A DNA stretch of 51,788 nucleotides, from NCBI GenBank assembly GCA_000310025.1, contig FN648454.1:60720-112507 (forward strand). Reading direction: 5' to 3'. This DNA is from Ectocarpus siliculosus. Its lineage: Eukaryota; Sar; Phaeophyceae; Ectocarpales; Ectocarpaceae. The notes beneath the pieces were generated by a model. The model worked only from the letters and a program-made list of their open reading frames with translations. It was not told the DNA's origin and did no database searches. The translations under genes were made by a program, and so were the position numbers. Shown here in pieces: positions 12,376-24,545 of this stretch. Positions within the stretch are counted from its first letter, which is position 1, and each line of letters starts with the position of its first letter.

Positions 12376-15300
12376 TGCAACGACATCTTCGACCTTCAGG
12401 TTCTGTGTCTCTACCCGAGAATGAAGTCGCAATGGAGATGCCAACGCCGCTACATGTACATGATGGCAATTTTTATGCCACGGACCCTAGGTTACCCACA
12501 TCTAACGAAGCAGCCATCTAGGCTGCACTCAAGGCATGCACCCGCGACACCGGGCGGATCTCTACATAGCACCCCATATACCTGAGGGTTTGCCACATTC
12601 CCCGCCAGCAACGCGCATATCGCCGTCAGCACCACAACGAGAATCGACAACTTGCCGCCGGCAACTGTTCGACGATACTCTGGCATGTTTTCTCCAATCT
12701 TTTTCACCAGAGGCTTCGCCTGCAAGACCATGACGCAGTGTTAGGGGGAGTGAGGAGGATGAGTATAACGACATGCACACTCTAGTTGAGACGTGACCAA
12801 TGTTAGCACTGTAGAAACGTCGACCCCCCTGTTCCCTCGCTGCAATAGCTCTGTTCGACCGTCGATAAACCTATTGATTGAAGTAGTGTCCAACAATTGT
12901 CACTCAGTACTTTAAACAAGGCACCCACAACATTTGGTGGTGATCATTCATGCCTAATTGAAAATACCGATGTTGTGAAACGAAGCCTCCAAAGATTGCC
13001 GGAAGACAACTGCGAGCAACTCCAGTAGCTGCAACTTCTTCAGCAGGCTCAAAAACTCTTCCCTCCTGAAGGCTTCATACCGCTTCCTCATCTCGTCCTT
13101 CATGTCCTGGAACACCACCTCCAGAAGGAGACACTGAAGGTAAGTATTGTCACTGTGCTCCGGTCTCATGACATGACAGTCACCCCACGGATATCTGTGA
13201 GACCAGAGTCATTGGTGCGAAACGAGACGAGACAAGCCGTTAGACTTTGGTGGGTTACGGGGACTTTGTCTGGAGGTGATAGGTCCCAGCCCGTGACCCA
13301 CACAAAGCAATATGTGCCAAATTTGTGCAATACATAGATTGAACGCCAAAAGTCAGTTTTGGTTGCACAGGCCAGACAATCACGGGCTCGACCACAGCAA
13401 TACAACCTGCGTACTGGATCGGGAGCATGAGCGGTTCCGTTGGGGTCGTCCACCTGGCTCGAGATCACTGCGTACGGCGGTGGCCGCCTCTCGCCCAGCC
13501 AGATGGGCTCATCGGCGATATTCAGGGCTCCCAGGCACTTTCTCCATGCCCGCTCTGCCCGACATTATCGCTGAACATCGGAACAGGGATCAACGTGACT
13601 CTGCTGTTAATCAGCCATCCACATAACGGGGTGGCTCTGTTGTTGATCAGTCATAAAGTGACACGTACTGAAAACAGGAAACGTATAAAAGGCGTAAGTA
13701 CCTAACCCCTAGCCTCCGAGGGGGCTGGAGAGCTGGCTCGTGGTGTCGGAGATCTGGCTCGTGGTGTCACCAGGGAGGCACCACCGCGTCGGAAACACCC
13801 ACCCGAAAAGTTGAAGAACCCGAGCCCATTAGCCTGGGCGGCAAAGTAGGCGATGTCTTCTTTGAAGTTAATCATCTCGTCCACCGTCATGCTGTCGGAC
13901 TTCCCTACCACGGGAATCACAGCAACAACCTGCGCAAAACGGGGATGAGCAAAAGGCGGGGAGGAGCTGAACCAACTTACTGCGTCTCTCGTTGGGTTAC
14001 GAACACCGACCGTGGAGCAAGGCCAGGCCTTCGTGGCAAATGTCACGAAGCACTGGTGGCCTTCGCGAAGGATCAAAACCGGCCATCACACGACGGCAGC
14101 ACATTGTGAACAACCCAGACTCGTGACGGCCTGTCCAGCGGTTCGATCTAACTCCTGTGTTGGCGGTGATTCGGCTGTCATATCTCACAAGAGTCGAACT
14201 GTTACTCTTCTGTCCCGCACCTTGGAGGGCTGCTTCATGTATTCGATGTCGATGGGCTTGCACCGATGGGCTGCGATAAAGTACACGCTGTAGGTCCGGC
14301 GGAACACGATCGGGACAAATCTTGAGTCAGAAACGGTCGTGCAATCACCTGGCCCAGGGGCACACGACCGCTCGGTTGCAGCTCAGGCGAAAACATCACT
14401 AATGCAGGCGTTGTTTGAACATCTAGTATGTAGTGAATCTGCTGAACACATATCACCAATCATTTTCATAATCTCCTTTCAACCGATTTGCATGAGAAAC
14501 ACTTTTTAGCATCATTTCGCATGCTGAGCAGAGCAGCTGGTGGAGCGACCGACTGTGAACTGATCTCAACTCACCAAACATCCGTCCTGCCGTCCCCGAC
14601 GGAGTGTCGTTGCCCCTTAAATCTCAGCCCTTTACCTCCTGCTCCCGCTGGAGATGAAATCGACTACTGGTTGGAAGCTTTTGCGGACGTTCACGTGGTC
14701 GCCATATCCAGGGGTGTCCTGCCGAGATGTACACGTCGTAGTTGAAAGGAGGCCATCGAGACGGCGCACTGCGTCCAACAAAGAATGACCGTCAGTAGTG
14801 GGTATCGTTGGATATCGACACCCGCGACAGAAGCACGTAGTCTACGACACAATCGATTATACCAATACAGATGTAGGATATCGTTCTGCAGTAGTAGGAC
14901 TCGCTTGACTACCCGTGGTGAATGATTGTCCGTGGTTGCCAAACCGCGAAATCGACTACAATCGGCAGCATTGTGATACGCGGCTTTGACAACCGCACCA
15001 CCAAAAAGAACTTGTAGCACTGGCCGTCAGAATTGGTGTGGTCAAATTCGCGTTCTGCGATCTTGATTGTCTTGCTGTGGCCGGAAATGCCTCCTGTTTG
15101 CTCATGCACGACAGAAGCCTGGTCCATGGGGTTTTCGCCTTGGGTGAGGTGCCGGAATATGTTGTTCAGGAATGTCGTCTGTAGGAGCAATAAACAGTAC
15201 CGATCAAAGCAGGTTTGGTGACGGGGGCGAGCGGTCACAACGGTTTGCTGGCAAGGGGGGGAGTGGTCAAGAGCATGCTCTTTCGCACTAAATATTCACA

Positions 15301-15964
15301 CTACATCACATCCATTGAACTGAAACGAAAGAGAGGGGCGATATTTGCACCCTATCTCCGCCGAGTCGCCACCACACGTACCCGCCGATCTGTGTAGTCG
15401 CGAGAGGTATTCCGCAGTTTCGCGCAAGAGGGAAAACCAAAAACTTGGTGCTCCTTCATGTAGTGCTAATTCACGTGTACGTACCTGCCAAAGGCAGGGA
15501 GACATAAGTTTGGCTCTCCAAGGAGTTGGAGCGAGGCTACTCGTAGTTGTACTGCATATGGACATGCTGTGTACATCCCAATCAGTTGCCATTAGTTGTG
15601 GCGACGTTTCGTCAACGAGAGGCATAGACCATAGTATAGCCTAAGGGGTCAACTTTCCCACGCACACACGCACATCGCACTCACAAACTCTCATACCCAT
15701 CCACCGGGTACTGACCTTTCCGAGGCCACTCTCGCCCGCGACCATGACTCGTAGCTGGTTCGGCGCTTGCCTGCTTACAGGATCTCCGGGTCTGCGCGGG
15801 CCATTTTGGTGGCTTGGAGAAACAAAGGAACCATCCGACCTGGCGATTGGGAAGTTCATGATTGTGAGCAGAATGTACCCGAGCGACTCCAACACTGCTG
15901 TAGGGGCAATGACTGAGACAGCGGTGTGGCGATTGCTCGGTGGAACATCACTAGGATCGTCCAT

Positions 15965-16691
<727 letters not shown>

Positions 16692-19600
16692 ATGCCTCCT
16701 AACACAACTGTAGGAACTGACCCCTGCATGGCCTCCCCCGTTGTGGGCGATCCTCAAGCCAAAGACGGTGGGAACGCACCCAGTGTGCGGGTACCAGGAC
16801 CTCCACAGCAAAGGCCAACACCGGACCAGCTACGAGTCATGGTGGCGGGCGAGAGTGGGCTAGGCAAGGCAAGTCCGGAGCCCTGTTGGCATTGGCGCTG
16901 CTTTACCGTGGGCAGCATGAGTTCGCCCTCATGGCGCTGTACGCCCGCCGTGAGCAGATCAACCGCGTATTTGTATTGTCTCGTCCGTGTCCTTGCATAA
17001 CTGCATGTGGTACAAGTATTGCTTCATGGGCAGGAAAAGTTGTGCCGAACACACACCTCATGCGTCATGGTCTGTTTTTCAGACGGCAAAGAATTTTTTC
17101 TCCCTAGTTCATAGAGCTGGACAGGGTTGAGCAAGTTTGAGTACTATAGTTATTTATTTCTATATGGAAGGTTCTTTTCTGGGCGAACGGGATTGCCCCT
17201 CTGCGATGCATACTGTACCGTCTTGTTTATTTGAGCGACGAACAGGTTTCCCCCTTGATGTCTTGCTTTTGTTCTTCGGAACGAGCGTCTGCTTCAACTG
17301 TAAAAGGAGGGGCTCCAGAGTTGACGATTGCAGCGAAAGTTACCAAATAAGATGCGCCGAAACAGCTACTTGTCGAAGCGTTCAGAGTCTGCTGCTTATG
17401 CGACTTCGAATGTGCACCCTTGCGTGCATATGGAAGGATAATAGGTACTTTCCCGAGTCGCGGAGAAGGACATGGGTTTTTTCTGGCACAGCCACATCCC
17501 TGTAAACGTTGCACCTGCCTTCTCTGAAATCCGTAGGCACCAGCACGTGACGGTTATTCGGTACGCGTATCGCAGAGGCCTCTACTTTCGCCCGCCCGTA
17601 CTAAATACGTTCAACGAAGCGCGCCTATCCAATACCACAGATGGGCACACCTCTCTCGAAACCGTGGTGAGCACAACCTATTGTGCTCATCGTCTCACCG
17701 CCGTTCTCGGGCGTCAACCGCGTTAACCCTCCCCACCCCCTGATGATTGTTTGCCGATCGATCCACACCACGCCCAGACTACTTTCCTGAACAATATTTT
17801 TCGGCATCTCAATCGAGGCGAAAATCCTATGGACCAAGCTGCCACCGTGGTCCAGGCGGCAGGCAGAGGCGTTTTCGGCAACGGCAAGACGCTCCGCATC
17901 GAAGAACGCGAGTTTGATTACAAAACCGAACGAGGACAAGACTACAAGTTCTTCTTGGTGGTGCGGCCTCATGTTCATGAATTGGTTAGGGGTATGCTTG
18001 GTGTTTTGTACGTTTTTCCACCAGTCGGTATTGGACTGGACGTGCATAACAATCATAGGAATCCACTAGTTCACCAATGTACCCACAATTCCAAATGTTT
18101 CCGATAACGCCCACATGTTCTTACAGTGTATGTTGGATCTTGGTAACACCCGACCGATTGACGATTCGCGTCGACCCAGCGTGTTCATACCTCCGCGAAA
18201 AAATCACAGTACACGAATTACCGCATGACGGGTTTCTTGCCTCGTTTTTGCAGGACACCCCTGGGTACGGCGACCATGTGAATGTCAGCCAAAGCTTCCA
18301 ACCGGTGGTGAATTACGTCATGAACGGGAACAAGAGTTACCTGGAGGAAGTGATGAAGGGCAACGAGACACCGGAGAAGGACGGCAGGACGGACGTCTGG
18401 TTAGTGAGAAAAGTACTACGGTCTGTTCCTAACAACACGGCACACAACCATGATTCTTGAATTGCTGATCGCTCCCTAGCCCGTCTGTTTCATGTCGCAA
18501 ACGTTCCTCTTTGTGTGTCAAACAGGCTGATGCCAGTAGAAAGCTGATGCCAGTAGAAGATAATCCTCGTCTAAAACCGACACACCGCCGCGCAAACGTG
18601 CATCGTTTCAGACACCTGGAACGTGGTTGGCTACGGCTACTGCTACAGTAGTTGTGTCACGGCTGGTTTAGGTTTGGCCACGTTTTGACTACTAAACGCT
18701 CGTTGCTGTTGTGCCATCGCAGCATATACTTCATTGCTGCTCATCGATGCAAGCCCATCGACATCGAGTACATGAAGCAGCTCTCCAAGGTACCGTCGGC
18801 ACTCCGTGAGGGCAATAGATTGACCGATCTCTTCTATCAGGTCGTACAGCCGAAGTACTTTTGTCGCAGCAGAGTAGTCAATCGTCGAGATGTGGTCGCC
18901 AAGCAGATGAATGGTGTCTGGACTATTGTGCTGCCGTTACCTCGCGGTCGTCATCACGAGACCTCTAGTCTGCATGTACGATGGCATATGTACGTGATTT
19001 AGGGGGATTGACCTGACGTTGCCGCGGTGGTCTGGTCGTCGCGGGCGGCATCGTATTGTGAAATTGCGCCCACCCTGCTTTCGCAGGCTGTGGCCGTAAT
19101 CCCCGTGATCGGTAAATCCGACAGCATGACGGTGGACGAGATGAAAGAATTCAAGACGGCCATCGTCGACCTTGCTGCTCAAGATGATCAGCTCAAGTTT
19201 TTTCAGTTCTCGGGTGGGTGGATCTAGAACGGCCTTGTCTCAGCCCAGCGGCAACTCAATCTTGTGCCTCTTCACATGTAGTTCCTGGTTTTGATTCTTC
19301 CATTCGCGTCCTGACCGGCAGAATATCGCCCAATGCACGGGGAGCTATTTCGCGTTTTTTTGTCCCGGCGTTTGCTCTTTTTTACTCGGTATTAACTACC
19401 CTGACCTTTTGCCCGACCCTGTCCCCTGGCCCAATCAGAGACGTCATGGAATGAATGCAAGGGAGCCCTAGGACCCACTGACCCACCCAACTGGCTGGGA
19501 GAAAGGCAGCCGCCCCCTTACGCCGTGATCTCGAGCAAGGTGGACGAGTCCCACCGGGGTATCCGTAGCCCCGCACGTAGGTAGGTCGTGTGACCGCTGG

Positions 19601-22106
19601 GCGTAACCATCTCGACGGAAAAATAACCAGATCATGGGGTTTGTGCTCACCAGTACTTTCTTTTTTCTGCCATCCAATTTTTCTCGACATGGACCCTTGC
19701 ACCTTTCGGTACAATTTCTGGACGCACGACCGGAAGTCACACAGGAGGAAGGCCCCACAGGAGTGTTGTGCTCCCCCTCTGTTCTGTGGTGCTTGCCTGA
19801 ATTCCCGTTTCGAGAAGGATGCAGCGGTTCCTTTCCCTCGTCGACCATGGAGACAAATTATTGTGCACACACGAAAACATCAATCTCCACATTGTTTGGG
19901 CATATTGTGAGAACAGTCCCAGCTCGCGTGACTGCGCCGAGCTTCGAACCCAGGTACCGAACCTCCGAAGGTTGGGAGATTACCTACTGAACCAGTCAGC
20001 CACTATTGTTTGTGTCGACTGAACTGTAGACAATCATCCGACATTTGATCTTTGCACGAGCCATACCTCAAATCTACCACAGCTAGACTAAACGTTCGCG
20101 ACTCCATACACACACAATGTTGCCGAATGATAGGTACCCGTGGGGCACCTGCCACGTCATGGAAACGGCGCACAGCGACAACACCTACCTGCAATGTCTT
20201 TTGCTGGAGGTGGGGTTCCAGGACATGAAGAAGGAGATGAAGACGCGCTACAAAGCTTTCGTTAAAGAGCAGGTGAACGGATACAATGATATCCCCGTAT
20301 CTTGAGGAGTGTCGTAGAAGCCAAAAAGTTGGTACATGCTCAAGGTTACACTTACACGTGAACCAAATCGTTTCTCTATAACCGTCGCCGATTCAATTGA
20401 CGCTGTTGTAGAAATGTCATAAAAGGCATCCTAGACTAAACACAACCAAGAATACAGAGAAGACAACGGATGGGAAATGAAACAACGGACATATTTCGGT
20501 TGTGTTCCTGAAGCAGAACCCTGACTAACGAAAACACACTTAACGAACAAGTACGAGAGAACCAATAGATACCGCGGCCTGTGCCAACGACACATCATTC
20601 TCGGGCAGGAAAAACGAATGTGTCGAGCCAGCTCCGCTCCAGACCAAACGTGTGAGATCGCCACACGTGAACACGAAAGTCGCGCAACCAAAAATTGTGG
20701 ACACTTTGTTGACCAACTCTGACAGTACACGCTTACATAGTTCACGAGACCCTAATGTGTAGGTTAATGTTTCACCGGCCATGCTTTTTCTCACGTGGTG
20801 TGGACTTAACCATGGCAAACATCGCCGTCCGTTGTGTAGTATCCTTGAGACGGTTCCTATAGCATCATCTGCGCTCAAGAAGCGGTTCTACGTCGCCAGG
20901 GAAGGGTAATGGGTTGAATGGCCAGCGGGGGAGCTATTGATATCTCTTTCTAATGTCCAGAACTTCGTGTTTCTTCATTTCCAGACAAGGCCTACAACGG
21001 AGGTTACCGTCGACGCTATCAAGCGCCTTCCTCGCTGGGTTGCTCACAAGGTTCAGGGTCGCGGTCGCAAGTCCGTTCTGGTCCTGATAAGTGCGGTGGT
21101 CTGCGCCTTGGTCGCGGTGGTGCTGGCGCACCTTCGTTGCGGGGTGAGACGCTTTGATGCGCTTTTCCGGTGTTGTCTCGGTACCGTCTCATATGAGGAA
21201 GATCCTGGTCGCCAAGGAGGTAGCGGAGTAGTTTTGCGAGACCGACTCTTCTCTCTCAAGTCATCGTGCTTATTTCAGGTTGTCCGAAGCACCGTGCACC
21301 TTGAAGAATCGCATGCACTTGGCCCATCAACGTTACAGGTCAACGGTACCCCCCCGATCGAGGGGGGAGGCATGTACAACCCTCCCGAGAGCCTGGCCAA
21401 CTGGGCCAAAGTCATCGAAAAAATTCAGAAGGTGAGCTACTGGTTGTCGCGCTGCATACGATCGGTGAGGAAAGACGCACGCTACAAGAAGCTGGCCATG
21501 TACATACGGGCTCGGTTGTCGCTAGGGATAACCCTGCTCCTGAAGATGATATTGGTCCTGAAAGCTGAGTTTCTGGTCGTAGATGGAACACACTGATGTT
21601 CACGGTGCATCCGAAGATTTACTAATACGAAATACATGAAGACTACATACTATGTATTTGCATCATTGTTGGAGGCCGGTGCCATGGAGAACAGATCCCG
21701 AGCACGTACGGATGTCGTAGGTCGTCACGCTTGAGGGCACGAAAGAGGAACAGGGGAGTAGTACGTGAGCACGCCGAAAGGTGGAGGCGTTCGCAAACGT
21801 TGATATGTGTTGTTTTCGTAGCATGCACCTGCCGAGTTAGCCAGCCTACTCAGCGTCCAAAAACCGAACGATTTATCGGTACTTCGCCGTGACGTTATGG
21901 ACTCGCAGCTCGAAGGATGGGACCGCATCTTGGCGGCGGCAGACTCTGGCGAGGAGCACCTGGCCATCCTCATCGATGTGCTCATGGAGTACTACAAGAA
22001 TACAGAGCTGCGCAACAAGGCACAGGTCAGCAAAGCCCTGATTGATGTGTGCACGAATGAACAAAGCCACGGGCAAGGGCATTTTGTATTGCACCTATCT
22101 ATATGA
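16692..22106 (+). CDS. Septin GTPase copy C with C-terminal membrane helix
   Basis: Ten exons: 16692-16868, 17778-17960, 18254-18399, 18723-18789, 19087-19213, 19439-19580, 20134-20272, 20985-21143, 21279-21431, 21909-22106. They sum to 1491 bases (496 residues) and every junction agrees in phase. Seen: P-loop GESGLGK (53-59) completed by TT in the next exon, DTPGYGD (121-127), GKSD (200-203; AKAD in typical septins), the septin-unique YPWG (282-285), and a transmembrane helix (about 357-377). The G1, G3 and septin signatures make the family assignment firm. The first intron has a GC donor (AAG|GCAAGT), where copy B has GT. The tail after the helix has no clear coiled coil and ends at a TGA, unless the CAG|GTCAGC at 22025 is spliced as in copy A; no matching downstream exon was found. 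Expected to bind GTP and assemble at a membrane; this paralogue appears intact. Confidence 0.9.
19899..20004 (-). repeat. tRNA-derived short element in a septin C intron
   Basis: On the minus strand a tRNA-like fold can be drawn: acceptor strands GTGGCTG and CAGTCAC pair over seven positions (one G-U), a D-arm-like GGTTCAGTAGG follows, then an anticodon-like stem, then GGTTCGAAGC in the T-arm position. Two extra bases separate T stem and acceptor, so it is probably not a working tRNA. The element is flanked by the direct repeat ATTGTTTG (19891-19898 and 20005-20012), as expected for a retroposed copy. It lies within intron 6 of septin C on the opposite strand. Confidence 0.55.
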
Positions 22107-22736
22107 AATTACCTTCGATTCCATCTAACGAGCGACATTGAGTGTTCTTCGATCAAGCTCTGTACGCATCATGAACCAAATGGCATGCAACCAAGGCGAC
22201 TTCCAAACGAATCACGAATGACTCCTGCACCCTTTCCTTGACCTCTGCTGCACCGCTCTCTGCGAACACCAGGAAAAGCACCCGAGGCATGCCTAGGCAG
22301 ACCGACCGGTGAAAAGCCTCGAGCTCCTGCCACCCCTATCACACACAGGGCACCCTATTAGGGCCTTGCTTAATGGAACACGGAACCAACCGCGGCCCGG
22401 TCATCATGCCCCGGTGTATCCAAACGTTTAGCGCTGCCTCATGTTGTTCGTGGTGGTTGGATTCTGAGGGTCGGCTACTTACTGCAGACTTCCTTGTTGT
22501 AGGTGCCCGAACTCTTGAGATTGATGTTGGGTGTATTGTTTGGTTTGTGAGATTCGCGAGTATTTGTCGAAGGGCTAAACGATGACATACATGTATGTGA
22601 CGATATGCCTCGACATGTTGGAAACGATTGAAAATCATACCTTGGGACGGTCGACAGTAGGGAAGTTCCTCTCCTTAACGTAGATAGTAGTTTCATAGGT
22701 GGAGAGCGTCCGTCTGTGAGCATGCTACAGTAGAGA
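22107..22736. other. Intergenic, no recognised gene
   Basis: Between the septin C stop and the retroelement target site. A 70-codon frame at 22373-22585 ends in a weakly hydrophobic stretch but has no homology I recognise and no supporting splice context. Confidence 0.5.
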
Positions 22737-22741
22737 GCATG

Positions 22742-23263
22742 TGTTGGATGTTCTCACAGCATCAACAGATTATTGCGAGCAAGAATTTCCCGAGCAGATG
22801 GAGCGGGGAGTTTGGGGGTTCAAAGGTTGCTATGGATTAGATTTGGTGGTACCAACTTTATCACAAATTGCAGGTTTGAGGGTATGGGTGTCTACAACGG
22901 AATTTGTGTGCGTGGCTTGTGGTTCCTCACTTCCTTTTTCTGTGTATAATCAAGTCCTTTTTCCGGCTCTCACGCCAACCCCGGCTTCCACGCCCATACT
23001 CCGGCTATCACGCCAACCCGGCTTCCACGCCTTCAGGACTCCCACGTCCCTACATATACCTTTACGTCAGGGCTTCCACGCCACCCGGCTTCCACGCCAC
23101 AACTATATTATACACGAGCTTCCACGCTCCACCACGTAGAAGGGCTTTCACGTCCGCAGATAGTTTCTACATTTTGACCGTTGGCAGTGCCCAGCTGCTG
23201 GCACCTTATGTTTCCCACTACGGGACCCCGCGCCGAGGCACCCACGCCCAAAGCTACTCAACA
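22742..23263 (+). repeat. 5' LTR
   Basis: 522 bases, TG at the start and CA at the end. The right half (about 22965-23160) is an array of degenerate GGCTTCCACGCC motifs. A possible TATA-like stretch (CTATATTATACACG) occurs at about 23102-23115. The primer-binding site directly downstream (CGCTAGCGTTTCGATCAAGG) could not be assigned to a tRNA by eye. Confidence 0.95.
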
Positions 23264-23311
23264 CGCTAGCGTTTCGATCAAGGGAGTGGCCGCTGTGTCT
23301 ACGCGCGCAAG

Positions 23312-24545
23312 ATGCCGGATGGAGACGGACGACAGCCTCCGGGGGGACAAGGTCATGGTGACCCTTCCCCGGGAGAAGGCATCGGCGATGGAGGAACCAA
23401 CTATTCGTTCACCGCCGATGCAGAAGAACAAGACAATCTGGGAGGGAGAGCGGCGGCGGGGGGAGATCAGCAAGACTCGATGCGTCAGCTGGTCGACCTT
23501 CTCAAGCATGCTTTCACGGCAAACTCCCAGGACCAGGGGCATCGTGCCCATTCAGGCACGTCTAGCGCCCACACCGTAGAGTTGAAACAGCGGGAGAAAG
23601 TCGAGGTCCCTGTTTGGAGTGATGATTTCCTCAAAAATCGATCGATGGAGGTTGCGTTGCGGATTTTCACGAGTGTGTTTGAAGCATGGATAGAGAACGA
23701 GGGAGTGGTTGACGCAATGAGAGGCCCAGAGATTCCTGTAGCTGCAGCTCAAGTTAATGTGGAGTGGCTGAAACGTTCGTTTGGTGAGGAGAGAGTAAAG
23801 CAGTCTAGGAAGGTATGGATTTTCATGCTGTCGAAGATCACGGCACAATCTATTCAAGGGTAATTGCTCGCAGCGGAGAGCCCGCAAGCAGGGTACAAAA
23901 TTTCCTTGGACTACTACCGACGCAGTAAAAACGAGGAGAGGCAGACGTTTGATGATCAGTGGAATGTGCTGTGTCAGAGAAATGGAGAAAGTTTGATGGA
24001 CTTCTTCGGTAGAGCTAAGGCGCTTTGGATGAGACTGGTGTCATACGGTGATAATCGTGCTGAGGTGTCCATGTGCAAGCACATCGCTCGGGTTTTTTTG
24101 CCAGAGTTTGAGAGAATTAAAGAGCGTGTCCTGTTTCACCCCATGTTGTCGAGTGCACAAATGCAGGAGGCGTTGAGGACGGCTGAGCACGAGCAGAGGT
24201 ACGAGCGGAGGTCTGGAGAGAGAGAAGAGGAGACGAGGCACGCCCTCGTCGCTGCCGGCATGGGCCGGGGCGGCGGGCAGAGGAGACCAGCCGTTGTCGG
24301 AATGGGTCACGGCGGGCAGCAGCAGCAGCAGCAGCCACAGGCGTCGATGCAGCCACCGCAGCAGCAGCAGTTGGTGGCGACGCGGGCGGCGGTTGACCGG
24401 CGGCGGTCCCCGTCACAGGCGGCCACGGGAGCGGCGACACGGCGGCACCAGGCGAAGGTGCAGGCCATGACGCAGGCCCCGGTGGCGGCGGCGACGGCGA
24501 CGGCCCGGCGGCGGCAGCAGCGGGCGGCGGTGGAGCGGCAGCAGT
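23312..24545 (+). pseudogene. Copia gag, interrupted by a stop
   Basis: The frame opens at ATG 23312 and runs to a TAA at 23861-23863, then continues in the same frame from 23864. The second part resembles the UBN2-like gag core of Copia elements (WNVLCQRNGESLMDFFGRAK) followed by a helical region rich in E and R. From about 24240 it becomes low complexity (Q, A and R rich). The zinc-binding part expected next is absent on this strand and is found inverted near 27630. Capsid-forming role is known for the family. Confidence 0.75.
24391..24545. repeat. Left inverted-repeat arm at inversion boundary
   Basis: About 150 GC-rich bases encoding A/R/T/Q-rich gag sequence. They recur nearly unchanged as the reverse complement at about 27640-27790, marking the left edge of the inverted segment. 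Confidence 0.85.

Larger units (their letters stand above)
10314..15964 (-). pseudogene. Septin GTPase copy B, degenerate
   Basis: Exons matching copy A on the minus strand: 15964-15716 (P-loop GESGLGK, GT donor; the frame is open upstream to an ATG at 16045), 15178-14999, 14718-14575, 14287-14221, 13929-13803, 13554-13407, 13194 onward, 12719-12582 (transmembrane helix), about 11698-11607, 11365-11246, and 11052 onward. Lesions: the third exon is 144 bases where A and C have 146, which shifts the frame and gives early stops after DTPGYGD; the donor after the YPWG exon has lost its GT; the exon at 11698 has a length not divisible by three relative to copy A; and the exon at 11052 is frameshifted before its hydrophobic segment (near 10820). 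Further hydrophobic stretches continue to 10314. A 648-bp element sits in the intron before 11698. Sequencing errors could explain one lesion but hardly all. Confidence 0.8.
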
